The notes under the pieces: model-generated
The model's database searches: none
What the model was told of the DNA's origin: nothing
Seen by the model: only the letters and a program-made list of their open reading frames with translations
Shown: positions 9,023 through 17,430 of the stretch, one piece after another
How the letters are laid out: each line of letters begins with the position of its first letter
Numbering within the stretch: position 1 is the first letter of the stretch
Program-made: the position numbers and the translations under genes
DNA from: Elusimicrobia bacterium GWA2_56_46
GTDB taxonomy: Bacteria > Elusimicrobiota > Elusimicrobia > Elusimicrobiales > UBA9959
Direction of reading: 5' to 3'
NCBI GenBank assembly: GCA_001799575.1
Contig: MGTT01000010.1
Location: 1-64,000, forward strand
DNA: 64,000 nucleotides

Positions 9023-10534
9023 TCAATTCACCACGACTCTCGACACTTCCTCCACTGTCGTCAGCCCTTTAAAGACCAGTTCCATCCCGCTTTCACGCAG
9101 TGATTTTAAGCCCTGGGAAGCCAGGATTTTACGGATCCCCTCAAGGTTCTGGCCGTCGTGAATGAGCTGTTTCAATTCGTCGGACATCACCAGAAGCTCG
9201 AAAATCCCGTGCCGGCCCAGGTACCCCGTTCCCTGGCAGCGCGGGCAGCCTTTGGCTCTGTAGAAAACCGCGCTTTCAAGGTTCTGTTTTCCGGGGAACA
9301 TGTTTTTAAGGGCCCTGAGAGGCGGCTGGTATTTTTCCTTGCAGGAGGTGCACAGGACGCGCAGCAGGCGCTGTGCCAGAACGCCCAGCACGGTGGCGGA
9401 CATCAGGTACGACTCGATACCCATATCCAGCAGCCTTCCCAGGGCGCTGGGAGCGTCGTTGGTATGCAGTGTGGAAAGGACAAGATGGCCGGTCATCGCG
9501 GCGGTCATGGCCGTTTCGGCGGTTTCCTTGTCCCGTATCTCCCCGACCATTATGACGTCCGGATCCTGCCGGAGCGCGGATCTCAGACCCGCGGCGAAAG
9601 TGAGTCCTATCTTGGGGTGCACCTGCACCTGCGTGATGCCCATTTCATTGGCGCTGCCGCACAGAAGCTCGTACTCTATGGGATCTTCAAGCGTTATAAT
9701 GTTTTTGAGCGGGGATCTGATCTTGCTTAAAACCGAGTAAAGCGAGGTGGTTTTTCCGCTGCCGGTCGGCCCGGTCACCAGGATGATGCCGTGGGGGCTT
9801 TCGATCAGGGCCTCGAACGTGCTCTGCATATCCGGTTCCAGGCCCAGAGTTTCCAGGCCCAAAGCCGTCCCAGATTTGTCCAGTATGCGGATCACGATCT
9901 TTTCCCCGTATTTGGCCGGCAGCGTGGATACCCGCAGGTCGATATTCTTGCCCTCGCGTTCGATATTTATCTGGCCGTCCTGGGGCAGCCGTTTTTCCGA
10001 GATGTCCAGGTTGGCCATGATCTTTATGCGGGAAATGACGGCGGCCTGGACCTGTTTGGGAAATTCATGTACCGTGTTCAGCACGCCGTCCACGCGGAAA
10101 CGCACGAAAAAACCATGGCGCTGGGGTTCCAGGTGAATGTCGCTGGCGCGCATGATGAGGGCGAAATTAAAGAGCTTGTCGACGGTGCGGACGGCAAAGG
10201 AGTCTTCCGGACGGAAAGATCCATTCCCGTCTTTCGCCGGCTCCACCACCAGCGCCGGGCAGACGGGGTGGTCGGACGGGTCATGAAAATTTTTCTGTAA
10301 AAGGGCCGCCAGTTCCGCCGGGGATACTTTGACCGTTTCGATCTCATATCCGGATCGCAGGCGGATGTCGTCCAGCGCGGCCAGATTGCCGGGGTTAACC
10401 ATGGCGACGAGAAGTTTCTCCCCCCGCAGTTCAAGCGGGACAAGGCTGTGGCGCCGGGCGGTTTCATAGGACACCAGATGCAGTATTTCATCGGGTATCC
10501 TGTGTGTAATTCTGCTTTCCGTGTTCCCGTTCAT
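9023..10534 (-). CDS. GspE/PilB-family secretion or pilus assembly ATPase
   Basis: This 503-residue hexameric-ATPase subunit has a T2SSE/MshEN-like N-terminal domain (about 15-85), Walker A GPTGSGKTTSLYS, an Asp-box region (LEDPIEYELL), Walker B with DPDVIMVGEIRD, and a His-box region around TGHLVLSTLHTND. A tetracysteine zinc site follows (CTSC and CPRC separated by about 35 residues). This composition fits PilB/GspE rather than PilT. It powers type IV pilus or type II secretion pseudopilus assembly at the inner membrane. No other pilus or secretion gene is in the window. It lies 4 nt from receiver and kinase genes on both sides, which suggests co-expression with the signalling proteins. Confidence 0.93.
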   Translation of the reverse strand: MNGNTESRITHRIPDEILHLVSYETARRHSLVPLELRGEKLLVAMVNPGNLAALDDIRLRSGYEIETVKVSPAELAALLQKNFHDPSDHPVCPALVVEPAKDGNGSFRPEDSFAVRTVDKLFNFALIMRASDIHLEPQRHGFFVRFRVDGVLNTVHEFPKQVQAAVISRIKIMANLDISEKRLPQDGQINIEREGKNIDLRVSTLPAKYGEKIVIRILDKSGTALGLETLGLEPDMQSTFEALIESPHGIILVTGPTGSGKTTSLYSVLSKIRSPLKNIITLEDPIEYELLCGSANEMGITQVQVHPKIGLTFAAGLRSALRQDPDVIMVGEIRDKETAETAMTAAMTGHLVLSTLHTNDAPSALGRLLDMGIESYLMSATVLGVLAQRLLRVLCTSCKEKYQPPLRALKNMFPGKQNLESAVFYRAKGCPRCQGTGYLGRHGIFELLVMSDELKQLIHDGQNLEGIRKILASQGLKSLRESGMELVFKGLTTVEEVSRVVVN

Positions 10535-10538
10535 AAGC

Positions 10539-10910
10539 TCAGCTTTTGGCGTTCAGAAGCCGCGTTATAATCTCCAGCAGGTTCCGATGGTCGCAGGGCT
10601 TGGCCAGATATTCGTCAGCTCCGGCTTCCCAGCCCCGGAGTTCTTCCATCTGCTGGGTGCGCGCCGTCAGCATTACCACGGGAATGTTTTTTGTTTTCGG
10701 ATCCGCTTTCAGTGTGCGGCAGGCCGCCCGCCCGTCGATCTTGGGCATCATCACATCCATAACAATGAGATCCGGCGCGAGGTCTCCAGCCATTTTGATC
10801 CCCGCTTCCCCGTTGCCGGCTTCGGCCACGGTGTGGCCGGCCGCTTCCAGCCGTGTTTTCAGGATGTCGCGGTTGGAGACATCGTCGTCAACGATCAGTA
10901 TTTTCGCCAT
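10539..10910 (-). CDS. Stand-alone response regulator receiver (CheY-like)
   Basis: This is a single-domain receiver of 123 residues with all the expected positions: the acidic pocket (VDDD), the phospho-acceptor Asp in LIVMDVMMPKIDG, Thr in VMLTART and Lys in YLAKPC. There is no output domain, so it acts by protein contact or as a phosphorelay intermediate. It is 4 nt upstream of the PilB/GspE-like ATPase and follows another receiver gene. Because the ATPase gene is so close, control of that machine is a plausible output, but this is inferred from position only. Confidence 0.92.
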   Translation of the reverse strand: MAKILIVDDDVSNRDILKTRLEAAGHTVAEAGNGEAGIKMAGDLAPDLIVMDVMMPKIDGRAACRTLKADPKTKNIPVVMLTARTQQMEELRGWEAGADEYLAKPCDHRNLLEIITRLLNAKS

Positions 10911-10944
10911 ATTAGTTTGCCGTCGCTATAACGCTGATCTTTCA

Positions 10945-11328
10945 TCACCCATCACTCGCCCCTCCTTTAAGGCAGTCGCGCACTTTTTGCAGGACTTCGC
11001 GGGGGACGCAGGGTTTTGAAATATAGTCGTTGCAACCGGCGGCTATGGCTTTTATATTGTCCCCGGCGAGCGCGTGGGCCGTGAAAGCGAATATGGGGAT
11101 GCCGGCGATTTCCGGCGTCTGCTTGATGCGCTTGGCGGCTTCCCAGCCGTTGAGTTTGGGCATGGAAAGATCCAGCAGGATCAGCGCCGGTTTTTCCGCC
11201 AGGGTTTTCTCGACGGCCTCCAGGCCGTTGACGGCTTCCAGCACCTGGTAGCCGGCGGCCTCCAGCACCTGCCTGATTATCGTGCGGTTATCGTAATCGT
11301 CGTCGGCGACCAGGATCTTAGCGCTCAT
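10945..11328 (-). CDS. Stand-alone response regulator receiver
   Basis: This 127-residue single receiver has an acidic cluster in VADDD, the phospho-acceptor Asp in LILLDLSMPKLNG, Thr in FAFTAHA and Lys in YISKPC. It overlaps the end of the upstream three-receiver hybrid kinase gene by 11 nt, suggesting translational coupling and a close functional link. The pattern (FTAHAL, CNDYISKP) resembles receivers that serve hybrid-kinase phosphorelays. It has no DNA-binding or enzymatic output domain. Confidence 0.92.
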   Translation of the reverse strand: MSAKILVADDDYDNRTIIRQVLEAAGYQVLEAVNGLEAVEKTLAEKPALILLDLSMPKLNGWEAAKRIKQTPEIAGIPIFAFTAHALAGDNIKAIAAGCNDYISKPCVPREVLQKVRDCLKGGASDG

Positions 11329-13294
11329 CGGCGGCCTCCAGCGTTTTTAGCCGTTTTTTAACCAGTCCAAGAATGTCGGACAGGTTCTGGGATCCTTTCT
11401 GTATGACAGCCTCGGTCCTCTTTTGCAGATAATCGGTTTCTTCCGGGGTCAGGTGCCTGGCCGTCAGGATAAAGATGGAAACGTTCTTCAATTTAGGATC
11501 TTTTTCCATCTTCGCGATCAGTTCGAAACCGTTTATTTCCGGCATCATCAGATCCAGAAACAGGATATCCGGCGGAGAAACGCTCATGCTTTTCAGCGCG
11601 GCGGCGCCGTCCTCCGCGGTTTCCACCGCGTAGCCCTCGCCCCCGAGAGTCTCCTTAAGATAATCAGCCACCGGTTTTTCATCATCGGCGACGAGTATCG
11701 TGTGCGGCGTTTTTTTCGGGGAACTTCCCTCCGGCGCGCCGCGATCCAGCGTTTTGAGCTTTTTCAGGAGTTCGACGCGCTCGAACGGTTTCAGGATATA
11801 ATCGGTGACCCCGAGCGCATAGCCCAGGGTCTTATTGTCCATGATTGAGAGTATGATCACGGGGATCTTGCGCAGTTCGGGATCGTTTTTCATGATCTGC
11901 AGGGCGGACCAGCCGTCCTTATGCGGCATCATGATGTCAAGGGTGATGGCGAAAGGCTTGAGCTCGCGCGCCATGGCGATCCCTTCCTCGGCGCCCAGCG
12001 CGCCGGCAAACTCGTAGCCGCTGCCCTGGAGGCTGTCCCTGAGAAGCGTCAGAACCTCGGGGTCGTCGTCTATGGCCAGGAATACTTTCCCCCTGCGGAC
12101 GGCCGCCGCGGGCTGGAAGATGTTTTCCGCGGCCTGTTCCTGCTGTCCGCTTTCCAGCGGCAGCGTGACGGTGAAAGTGGAGCCGGTTCCCGCGGCGCTT
12201 TCAACCACGATGTCTCCCCCCATAAGTTGGGCGAATTTCCGGCTGATGACCAGCCCCAGGCCGGTTCCTCCGTATTCCCGCGTCGGAGAAGCGTCCAGTT
12301 GCTTAAACTCCTGGAATAAAACAGGCAGGTCGTCGGCTTTTATTCCTATTCCGGTGTCCCGCACCCGGATATTGAAAAACGGCTGATCCAGGCTGCGATC
12401 CACCGCTATAAAGATGCCGCCGGAGGAGGTGAATTTGATCCCGTTATTCACAAGGTTGATCAGGATCTGCTTGAGTTTCGTCTTATCGCTCCGCACCCGC
12501 ATATCCTTCGGCACATAGGCCTCCAGCTTCAGCTGTTTGGCCCTGGCCAGGCAGTCCATCATGCTCGTAACCTCGTCGATCAGATCCTTTACGTGGAATT
12601 CTTCCAGATAAACCGGCATGCGTCCGGCGGAGATTTTGGAGAGGTCGAGGATGCTGTTGATGAGATGCAGAAGATTCTTCCCCGCCGCCTCCACTCTTTT
12701 CAGGGCGTCCTCCTGTTTTTGCGTTATCTCCCCGTAAAGCCGGTCCAGGTGGAGAGAGGTGTAGCCCAGGATCGCGTTCATGGGGGTTCTGAGCTCATGG
12801 CTCATATTGGCGAGGAATTCAGACTTGAAGCGGTTGAGTTCCTGAAGTTCGTTCACCTGCCGGCTTAAACGGCGTTTGTCCAGCGCCCGCGCGACCAGCC
12901 TGACCAGCTCTTCGATATCGAACGGTTTGGTGATATAATCGTAGGCGCCAAGTTTCATACTTTCAATCGCGGTTTCAAGCGTGGCGTATCCTGTGACCAG
13001 GATCACTTCTATCTTCGGATCTATCTCTTTCATCGCTTTGAGCGCTTCCAGGCCGCTCAATTTGGGCATTGTCATGTCGGAGATGACCACGTCGATATCG
13101 CGCGCGCCCGCCCTGCGGACCGCCTCCTCGCCGTCGGCGGCCGTCACCACGTCGTAGTCGTCCTGAAAAACCCGGCTTACAAGTTCCCTGAAGCCGAGTT
13201 CGTCGTCCACCACCATTACTTTCGGCCTGGGGGCATCCGGTTTGGGAGCGCTTTCCGCCGGGACAGGATCCTTGTCTGTTTTAGTATCGGTCAT
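11318..13294 (-). CDS. Hybrid histidine kinase, receiver-HisKA-HATPase-receiver-receiver
   Basis: This 658-residue soluble hybrid kinase has REC1 at about 24-140 (VVDDE, ISDMTMPK, VTGYAT, ITKPF) and a HisKA of the RpfC/BarA type (FLANMSHELRTPMNAILGY). HATPase_c follows (NLVNNGIKFTSSGG, RDTGIGI, YGGTGLGLVIS), then REC2 at about 400-515 (TLDIMMPHKDG) and REC3 at about 530-645 (LFLDLMMPEING). There is no sensory or membrane domain; input probably comes through REC1. It is the second gene of the block, 13 nt after the HTH-receiver gene. REC3 ends with an unusual AVIQKGSQ stretch at the conserved lysine. Confidence 0.93.
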   Translation of the reverse strand: MTDTKTDKDPVPAESAPKPDAPRPKVMVVDDELGFRELVSRVFQDDYDVVTAADGEEAVRRAGARDIDVVISDMTMPKLSGLEALKAMKEIDPKIEVILVTGYATLETAIESMKLGAYDYITKPFDIEELVRLVARALDKRRLSRQVNELQELNRFKSEFLANMSHELRTPMNAILGYTSLHLDRLYGEITQKQEDALKRVEAAGKNLLHLINSILDLSKISAGRMPVYLEEFHVKDLIDEVTSMMDCLARAKQLKLEAYVPKDMRVRSDKTKLKQILINLVNNGIKFTSSGGIFIAVDRSLDQPFFNIRVRDTGIGIKADDLPVLFQEFKQLDASPTREYGGTGLGLVISRKFAQLMGGDIVVESAAGTGSTFTVTLPLESGQQEQAAENIFQPAAAVRRGKVFLAIDDDPEVLTLLRDSLQGSGYEFAGALGAEEGIAMARELKPFAITLDIMMPHKDGWSALQIMKNDPELRKIPVIILSIMDNKTLGYALGVTDYILKPFERVELLKKLKTLDRGAPEGSSPKKTPHTILVADDEKPVADYLKETLGGEGYAVETAEDGAAALKSMSVSPPDILFLDLMMPEINGFELIAKMEKDPKLKNVSIFILTARHLTPEETDYLQKRTEAVIQKGSQNLSDILGLVKKRLKTLEAADER

Positions 13295-13307
13295 GTGATG
13301 TCCTTTG

Positions 13308-13895
13308 TCAGGTTTTAGCGAGTAAATTTTCTATTTTCCGGAGCAGCTCCTGGACGGCGAACGGCTTGCCGAGAAAATCATCCGCGCCGGCTTTCAGTAT
13401 CCGGGCTCTTGATTCCTCTACGTCGTAGCCGGTTATGGCGAGAATTTTGATGTTGCGCAGATCAGCGTCGTCGCGCATCATCTCGCACACCTTTATCCCG
13501 TTGACTCTGGGCAATTGTATATCCAGCACGACCAGGGCCGGCCGGAGCGAGTGCAGCTTATGGCCCGCTTCAAATCCGTCCACCGCTTCCTCGATCCCGG
13601 CGCCGGGATAGGCGCCTTTGATTACCCGCGCTATGAACTTCCTGTTCTGTTCCTCGTCGTCCACGATCAGAAACACCAGTTTCCCGCGGGTCTCCAACTC
13701 CGGCGGAATGGGCATATTATGCAGACGCATGAAAGCCAGGAGATCCTTATCCCACACCCGGCGGTGTCCCCCTCCCGTGGTAAAGAAAGGCATTTTGCCC
13801 TCCTCGATCCAGTTAATGGCGGTTGGGGGCGTCACATTGCACAGGCGCGCGATATCATGGGTTCCGAAAGCTTTCTTTTGCGGACTATCTTCCAT
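13308..13895 (-). CDS. Excisionase/MerR-type HTH fused to a C-terminal receiver
   Basis: This 195-residue regulator has an N-terminal helix-turn-helix of the excisionase/BldC type (HDIARLCNVTPPTAINWIEE, GGGHRRVWDKDL) followed by a complete receiver (VDDE, LVVLDIQLPRVNG, LAITGYD, FLGKPF). In most response regulators the receiver comes first, so this order is reversed. A paralogue with the same layout is encoded at 43.2 kb. I chose the ATG at 13895 because the longer ORF adds an unconserved lysine- and isoleucine-rich stretch from the AT-rich intergenic region. It is the first gene of the minus-strand block and may control it. Confidence 0.9.
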   Translation of the reverse strand: MEDSPQKKAFGTHDIARLCNVTPPTAINWIEEGKMPFFTTGGGHRRVWDKDLLAFMRLHNMPIPPELETRGKLVFLIVDDEEQNRKFIARVIKGAYPGAGIEEAVDGFEAGHKLHSLRPALVVLDIQLPRVNGIKVCEMMRDDADLRNIKILAITGYDVEESRARILKAGADDFLGKPFAVQELLRKIENLLAKT

Positions 13896-14050
13896 AAAAT
13901 CTTTTCGGTTTAACTTTGTTAGGTTGTTTACTATTTTTATTATTATTACTTTACTTACGTATATGTTGTACCAGATGTTTTTACCGCTTGTCAAGCTTAA
14001 GAGCCCGGAAAATTAAACCGGATTTTCCGGTTATTTTGTAGAATCTATTC
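13896..14050. promoter_or_regulatory. Divergent AT-rich intergenic region with a hairpin
   Basis: This region lies between the minus-strand signalling block and the plus-strand glycosyltransferase. It contains an ACTTTACTTACGTA stretch (about 13948-13961) resembling the repeats upstream of the Fic gene and of the sigma-factor gene. An inverted repeat CCGGAAAAT/ATTTTCCGG (14005-14013 and 14022-14030, 8-nt loop) sits just before the -10-like TAGAAT of the glycosyltransferase. The hairpin could be an operator; it lacks the U-run directly after the stem that an intrinsic terminator needs. Confidence 0.45.
14039..14044 (+). promoter_or_regulatory. -10-like box TAGAAT, 6 nt before ATG (leaderless candidate)
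   Basis: TAGAAT lies exactly 6 nt before the ATG of the glycosyltransferase and no Shine-Dalgarno is present, so transcription probably starts at or next to the start codon. No good -35 hexamer is visible. Confidence 0.5.
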
Positions 14051-15163
14051 ATGCCGCGGAATCTCAGGATACTGCACTTGAGCGAGAGTTTCGGCTGGTC
14101 CGGCGGGGCCGCCCAGGCGCTGGCGCTGGCCGGCCGTCTTAAGGCTCTCGGCCATGAGAATCTTATCGCCTGTCCGCGGGGCGGCGACCTTTGGGGCAAG
14201 GCGGCCGCGGCGGGCCTTGAAGCCGCCCCGTTCAGGCCCCGCAGGGATTACGATCTGCCGTGCGCTTACCGGCTGGCGCATTTGCTTGAACGCTGGAAAC
14301 CGGACATCATAAACGCCCATCACCCGAAAGCCCACGCCATGGCCCTCATGGCAAAAGCCATCGCCCGCCGCAAGCCGGTTCTGGTGGTCACCCGGCGCGT
14401 CTCCCACCCGCTTTTAAACACCTTCTTCGCCAGGCTTAAATACAAAAGCCCGCTTGTCAACGGTTACATTACGGTCGCCGAATCCATACGCCGGATGTTC
14501 CTGGCCTATGGTCTGCCGCCCGAAAAAGTAAGAACCATTTACAGCGGGGTGGATGCCTCGCGTTTTACCCCCGCCGCCCCTTCCGAAAAGATAATAAAGG
14601 AGCTGGCGCTCCCCCCCGGCGTCCCGGTAGTAGGGCTTGTCGGCAACTACAGTTTCGACAAGGGCCAGCACGTGCTGGCAGAGGCCGCCGGACGGCTTTT
14701 CAGCGAGGGCGCAAGATTCGTCCTGCTTCTGGCGGGCCGCGATACCGATTCCGGGGCCGTAAAGGATCTGCTTGCGCGGAAAGGATTTCCTTTGGAGCGG
14801 GCGCGCCTGCTTGGTTTGAGGCAGGACGTCCCGGATCTGCTGTCCGTTATGACGGTGAGCCTTAACTGCGCGGTCAGAGGCGAGGCGCTGAGCGGATCCA
14901 TCCGTGAGTCCATGGCCATGGAGATCCCGGTCATCGCCAGCGATATTTCCGGGAACGGGGAGATAGTCCGGTCCGACAAGACCGGCATACTTTTTCCCCC
15001 GGGGGACGATACCGCCCTTTATGTCCGTCTGAAATACGCCCTCGCAAACCCCGACGCACTCCGCGGCATGGCCGGCCGCGGACTGGCCCTGGTGCGGGAA
15101 GATTTTACGGTGGATGTGATGGCCCGCAAGACTTTCCTCTATTACCGCGAACTGCTGGTGTAA
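14051..15163 (+). CDS. Glycosyltransferase family 4
   Basis: This 370-residue GT-B glycosyltransferase has an N-terminal acceptor domain starting RILHLSESFGWSGGAAQ and a glycosyl_transf_4/1 arrangement. The C-terminal nucleotide-sugar domain has VGLVGNYSFDKGQHVLAEA, LLLAGRDTDSG and the E-x7-E-type region (ESMAMEIPVIASDISGNGEIV). It would transfer a sugar from an activated donor to a lipid, polysaccharide or protein at the cytoplasmic side. The specific sugar cannot be told. It stands alone, with its own predicted leaderless promoter, and is followed by a MITE-like element. Confidence 0.92.
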   Translation: MPRNLRILHLSESFGWSGGAAQALALAGRLKALGHENLIACPRGGDLWGKAAAAGLEAAPFRPRRDYDLPCAYRLAHLLERWKPDIINAHHPKAHAMALMAKAIARRKPVLVVTRRVSHPLLNTFFARLKYKSPLVNGYITVAESIRRMFLAYGLPPEKVRTIYSGVDASRFTPAAPSEKIIKELALPPGVPVVGLVGNYSFDKGQHVLAEAAGRLFSEGARFVLLLAGRDTDSGAVKDLLARKGFPLERARLLGLRQDVPDLLSVMTVSLNCAVRGEALSGSIRESMAMEIPVIASDISGNGEIVRSDKTGILFPPGDDTALYVRLKYALANPDALRGMAGRGLALVREDFTVDVMARKTFLYYRELLV

Positions 15164-15173
15164 CTAATGCGCC

Positions 15174-15443
15174 AGTGTAGTGTCCGAGAAATAGCTGGGC
15201 ATTTGGCCTGACCGATTTTGAGCCGAGCCGAAGCGATGTGAGGCGCGCAGGCCTGAAGGCCTGTAAGCCGAACAGCGCAAAGGCGCAGGCCAAAAGCGGC
15301 TGGCCCCCTGGGGGAGGCCCATTCCCGGCCGATTTCGTCGTTGCTCCTCATTTACACTGCTAAAGCAGTGCTCAATCGTCGCGCCTAGAACTCGGCTCGG
15401 GCCTGGGCCTCCAAATGCCCAGCTATTTCTCGGACACTACACT
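15174..15443. mobile_element. MITE-like element with 33-bp perfect terminal inverted repeats
   Basis: Positions 15174-15206 and 15411-15443 are perfect 33-bp inverted repeats beginning AGTGTAGTGTCCGAGAAATA. The 204-bp interior has no convincing gene; the two minus-strand ORFs in the track read across the repeat. It contains further small palindromes (for example GCACTGCTTTAGCAGTG). No clear target-site duplication was found at the outer edges. Size, terminal repeats and lack of coding capacity fit a non-autonomous transposable element mobilised by a transposase encoded elsewhere. Confidence 0.75.
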
Positions 15444-15465
15444 AGCCAAGCGCCGGACAATGCGG

Positions 15466-15471
15466 TACAAT
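15466..15471 (+). promoter_or_regulatory. -10-like box TACAAT upstream of the radical SAM gene
   Basis: TACAAT ends 8 nt before the ATG at 15480 with no Shine-Dalgarno, so the transcript would have a leader of at most a few nucleotides. Its distance to the end of the MITE-like element is 22 bp, so the element may supply the upstream promoter sequence. Confidence 0.45.
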
Positions 15472-15479
15472 ATACCTAT

Positions 15480-17426
15480 ATGAGAAACGAACCCAGACTT
15501 TTGCTTACCAGCGTCATGAAACCGCTGGGCACGGCTTATGGCGACGCCGACAGCGTAGGTTACGAATTGCTGCACTCGCAGGTAACGCGCGCCCAGGGTA
15601 TGTTCAGCCCACGGGCCGTCCATAAACAGTTCTCACTGGATTATCTGGCCGAAAATCTGGACAACCCCGCCGCCGTCCTGCATTACCCATCCAAAAAAGA
15701 GTTTATCAGGGAGCTGAAAAAAGGTTATGACTATGTCGGGATCTCGTTCATAGTGGTAACGTACCACAAGATGAAAGAAATGTCAGCGCTGATCCGGAAA
15801 TACTCTCCCAAAAGCAAAATAATCCTGGGCGGATACGGCACCGTGCTGCCGGACGAAGCCCTGACCCCGTACGGCGATCATATCTGCCGCGGCGAGGGCG
15901 TGGCTTTTATGCGCGAACTCCTGGGCCAGCCTCCGCTGGAGCGCCACAAACATCCTGTCATAGAAAGCAGGCTCAGCGTTTTTTCCAAGAAAATTTCCTA
16001 TACCGGCATGATCTTCGCCGGCCTGGGCTGTCCCAACGGCTGCGATTTCTGCTCCACCTCCCATTTTTTTAAAAGGCAGCATCTGAAGCTGCTTTCCACC
16101 GGCGCCGACGTTTATGAAGTGGTAAAGAAGCACCTGGCCGTAAATCCGGATGCGCTGTTCACCATCCTGGACGAGGAATTCCTGCTGGACAGGAAGCGCG
16201 CGCTTGAGTTCAGGGACAAGGTGGTGGAGAACGGCCGCCCGCTTTCCATCTTCGTTTTCGCCAGCATCAAGGCGCTGAGTCTTTATGAGCCAGGCGAGCT
16301 TCTGGAGATGGGCGTGGACGGAGTGTGGATCGGTTACGAAGGCGAGCGCTCCGGCTACGACAAGCGCGCCGGCAAGTCGGCCGAAGACATTTTCCGGGCG
16401 CTGCACGCCAACGGCATCACGATACTCGCTTCCATGATCGTCGGTTTCGATTATCAGACCCCGGAAATAATAAACACGGAGCTTTCCAACCTGATGGATC
16501 TGCGGCCCGACCTGGTTCAGTTCATGATCTATAACCCGAACCCCGGCACGCCCCTGTACGAAAGGGTCCTGGCCGGCGGCACCCTGCGCGAGGAATACGC
16601 GCGCGATCCGCTGAAGTACTGGCACGACGCCAGCGGTTTCAAATCCCTGACCAGGCACCCGGTTATGTCGGCCGGGGAAATAGAGAACGCGCAGAAGCAT
16701 TGTTTCAAAAGCGATTTTCAGCGCCTTGGCCCCTCCATACACCGGGTCGTGGAGACCATGTTCGAGGGTTATATGGCGAATAAAAATTCCCCCAGCGCCT
16801 TTCTGAGAATGAAAGCCATGCGTTTTGCCAGGGAGGTGCGCGCCGCCTATTCCATTTTCCCGGCCGGGGAACTGCTGGGGCCCAATGCCTCCGTCCGCCG
16901 GAGCATAACGGAGCTGAGGAAAAGAGTTCACGCCGAGCTCGGCAAACCCGGGTTCAGGGAGCGGCTCCTGGCCTGGGCCGCGGTGGGCGCCGCGATCTGG
17001 ACCGGTTTCAAGCTGCGGTTCAACCTGTTCCAGCATCCTCAACTGGAACGCCACGCTTATCGTATGCCGCCGGAAGGCTTTATCCCGGCCTGGCTTAAGG
17101 AGAAATTCGCGGAAGACTGGAAGAAGCTCTCGATCCGGGTCTATGAAGATCCGCGCCGCCGCCAGCTCCTGGTGCGGCTCGAAGGGATCATGGAAGCCGC
17201 GCACAGCGACGCTCTCGCCCCGCGCATGCGTAAATATCTTGAGGAGAGCAAAGGAAAACTGCTGATAGATTTCGCCCGGGTCCGCGCGCTGGAAGAAAAA
17301 GCGGCCCTGGATCTGTACGCCAAGTTAAGCGATTATCGGGAACGGGTGAAGATTTCTCTTCCCGCCGGCGCGCACGCCGCGCAGTTCCTCTTCATGGCCG
17401 AGGTGTTCAAGATTTATAAAGGTTAG
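15480..17426 (+). CDS. B12-binding-type radical SAM protein with C-terminal STAS-like domain
   Basis: This is a 648-residue protein. Residues about 30-150 resemble a cobalamin-binding Rossmann domain (YVGISFIVVTYHKMKEM, KIILGGYGTVLPDEA), though the cobalamin-ligating DxHxxG motif is not evident. The radical SAM core has the 4Fe-4S motif CPNGCDFC and the usual GVDGVWIGYEG and MIVGFDYQT segments. An extended region follows, and then residues about 540-648 look like a STAS domain (LLVRLEGIMEAAHSDAL, KLLIDFARVRALEEKAAL). The Ser phosphorylated in SpoIIAA-type STAS domains is replaced here. The substrate is unknown; relatives often modify lipids or specialised metabolites. It converges with mgtE, with only 4 nt between the stop codons. 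Confidence 0.85.
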   Translation: MRNEPRLLLTSVMKPLGTAYGDADSVGYELLHSQVTRAQGMFSPRAVHKQFSLDYLAENLDNPAAVLHYPSKKEFIRELKKGYDYVGISFIVVTYHKMKEMSALIRKYSPKSKIILGGYGTVLPDEALTPYGDHICRGEGVAFMRELLGQPPLERHKHPVIESRLSVFSKKISYTGMIFAGLGCPNGCDFCSTSHFFKRQHLKLLSTGADVYEVVKKHLAVNPDALFTILDEEFLLDRKRALEFRDKVVENGRPLSIFVFASIKALSLYEPGELLEMGVDGVWIGYEGERSGYDKRAGKSAEDIFRALHANGITILASMIVGFDYQTPEIINTELSNLMDLRPDLVQFMIYNPNPGTPLYERVLAGGTLREEYARDPLKYWHDASGFKSLTRHPVMSAGEIENAQKHCFKSDFQRLGPSIHRVVETMFEGYMANKNSPSAFLRMKAMRFAREVRAAYSIFPAGELLGPNASVRRSITELRKRVHAELGKPGFRERLLAWAAVGAAIWTGFKLRFNLFQHPQLERHAYRMPPEGFIPAWLKEKFAEDWKKLSIRVYEDPRRRQLLVRLEGIMEAAHSDALAPRMRKYLEESKGKLLIDFARVRALEEKAALDLYAKLSDYRERVKISLPAGAHAAQFLFMAEVFKIYKG

Positions 17427-17430
17427 GAGC

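Noticed and set aside
15142-15351. Minus-strand ORFs within 15105-15351
   Set aside because: They lie across the MITE terminal repeat and interior, with no ribosome site or domain.
15783-17204. 473-residue minus-strand ORF opposite the radical SAM gene
   Set aside because: Antisense shadow of a gene with a clear 4Fe-4S motif.
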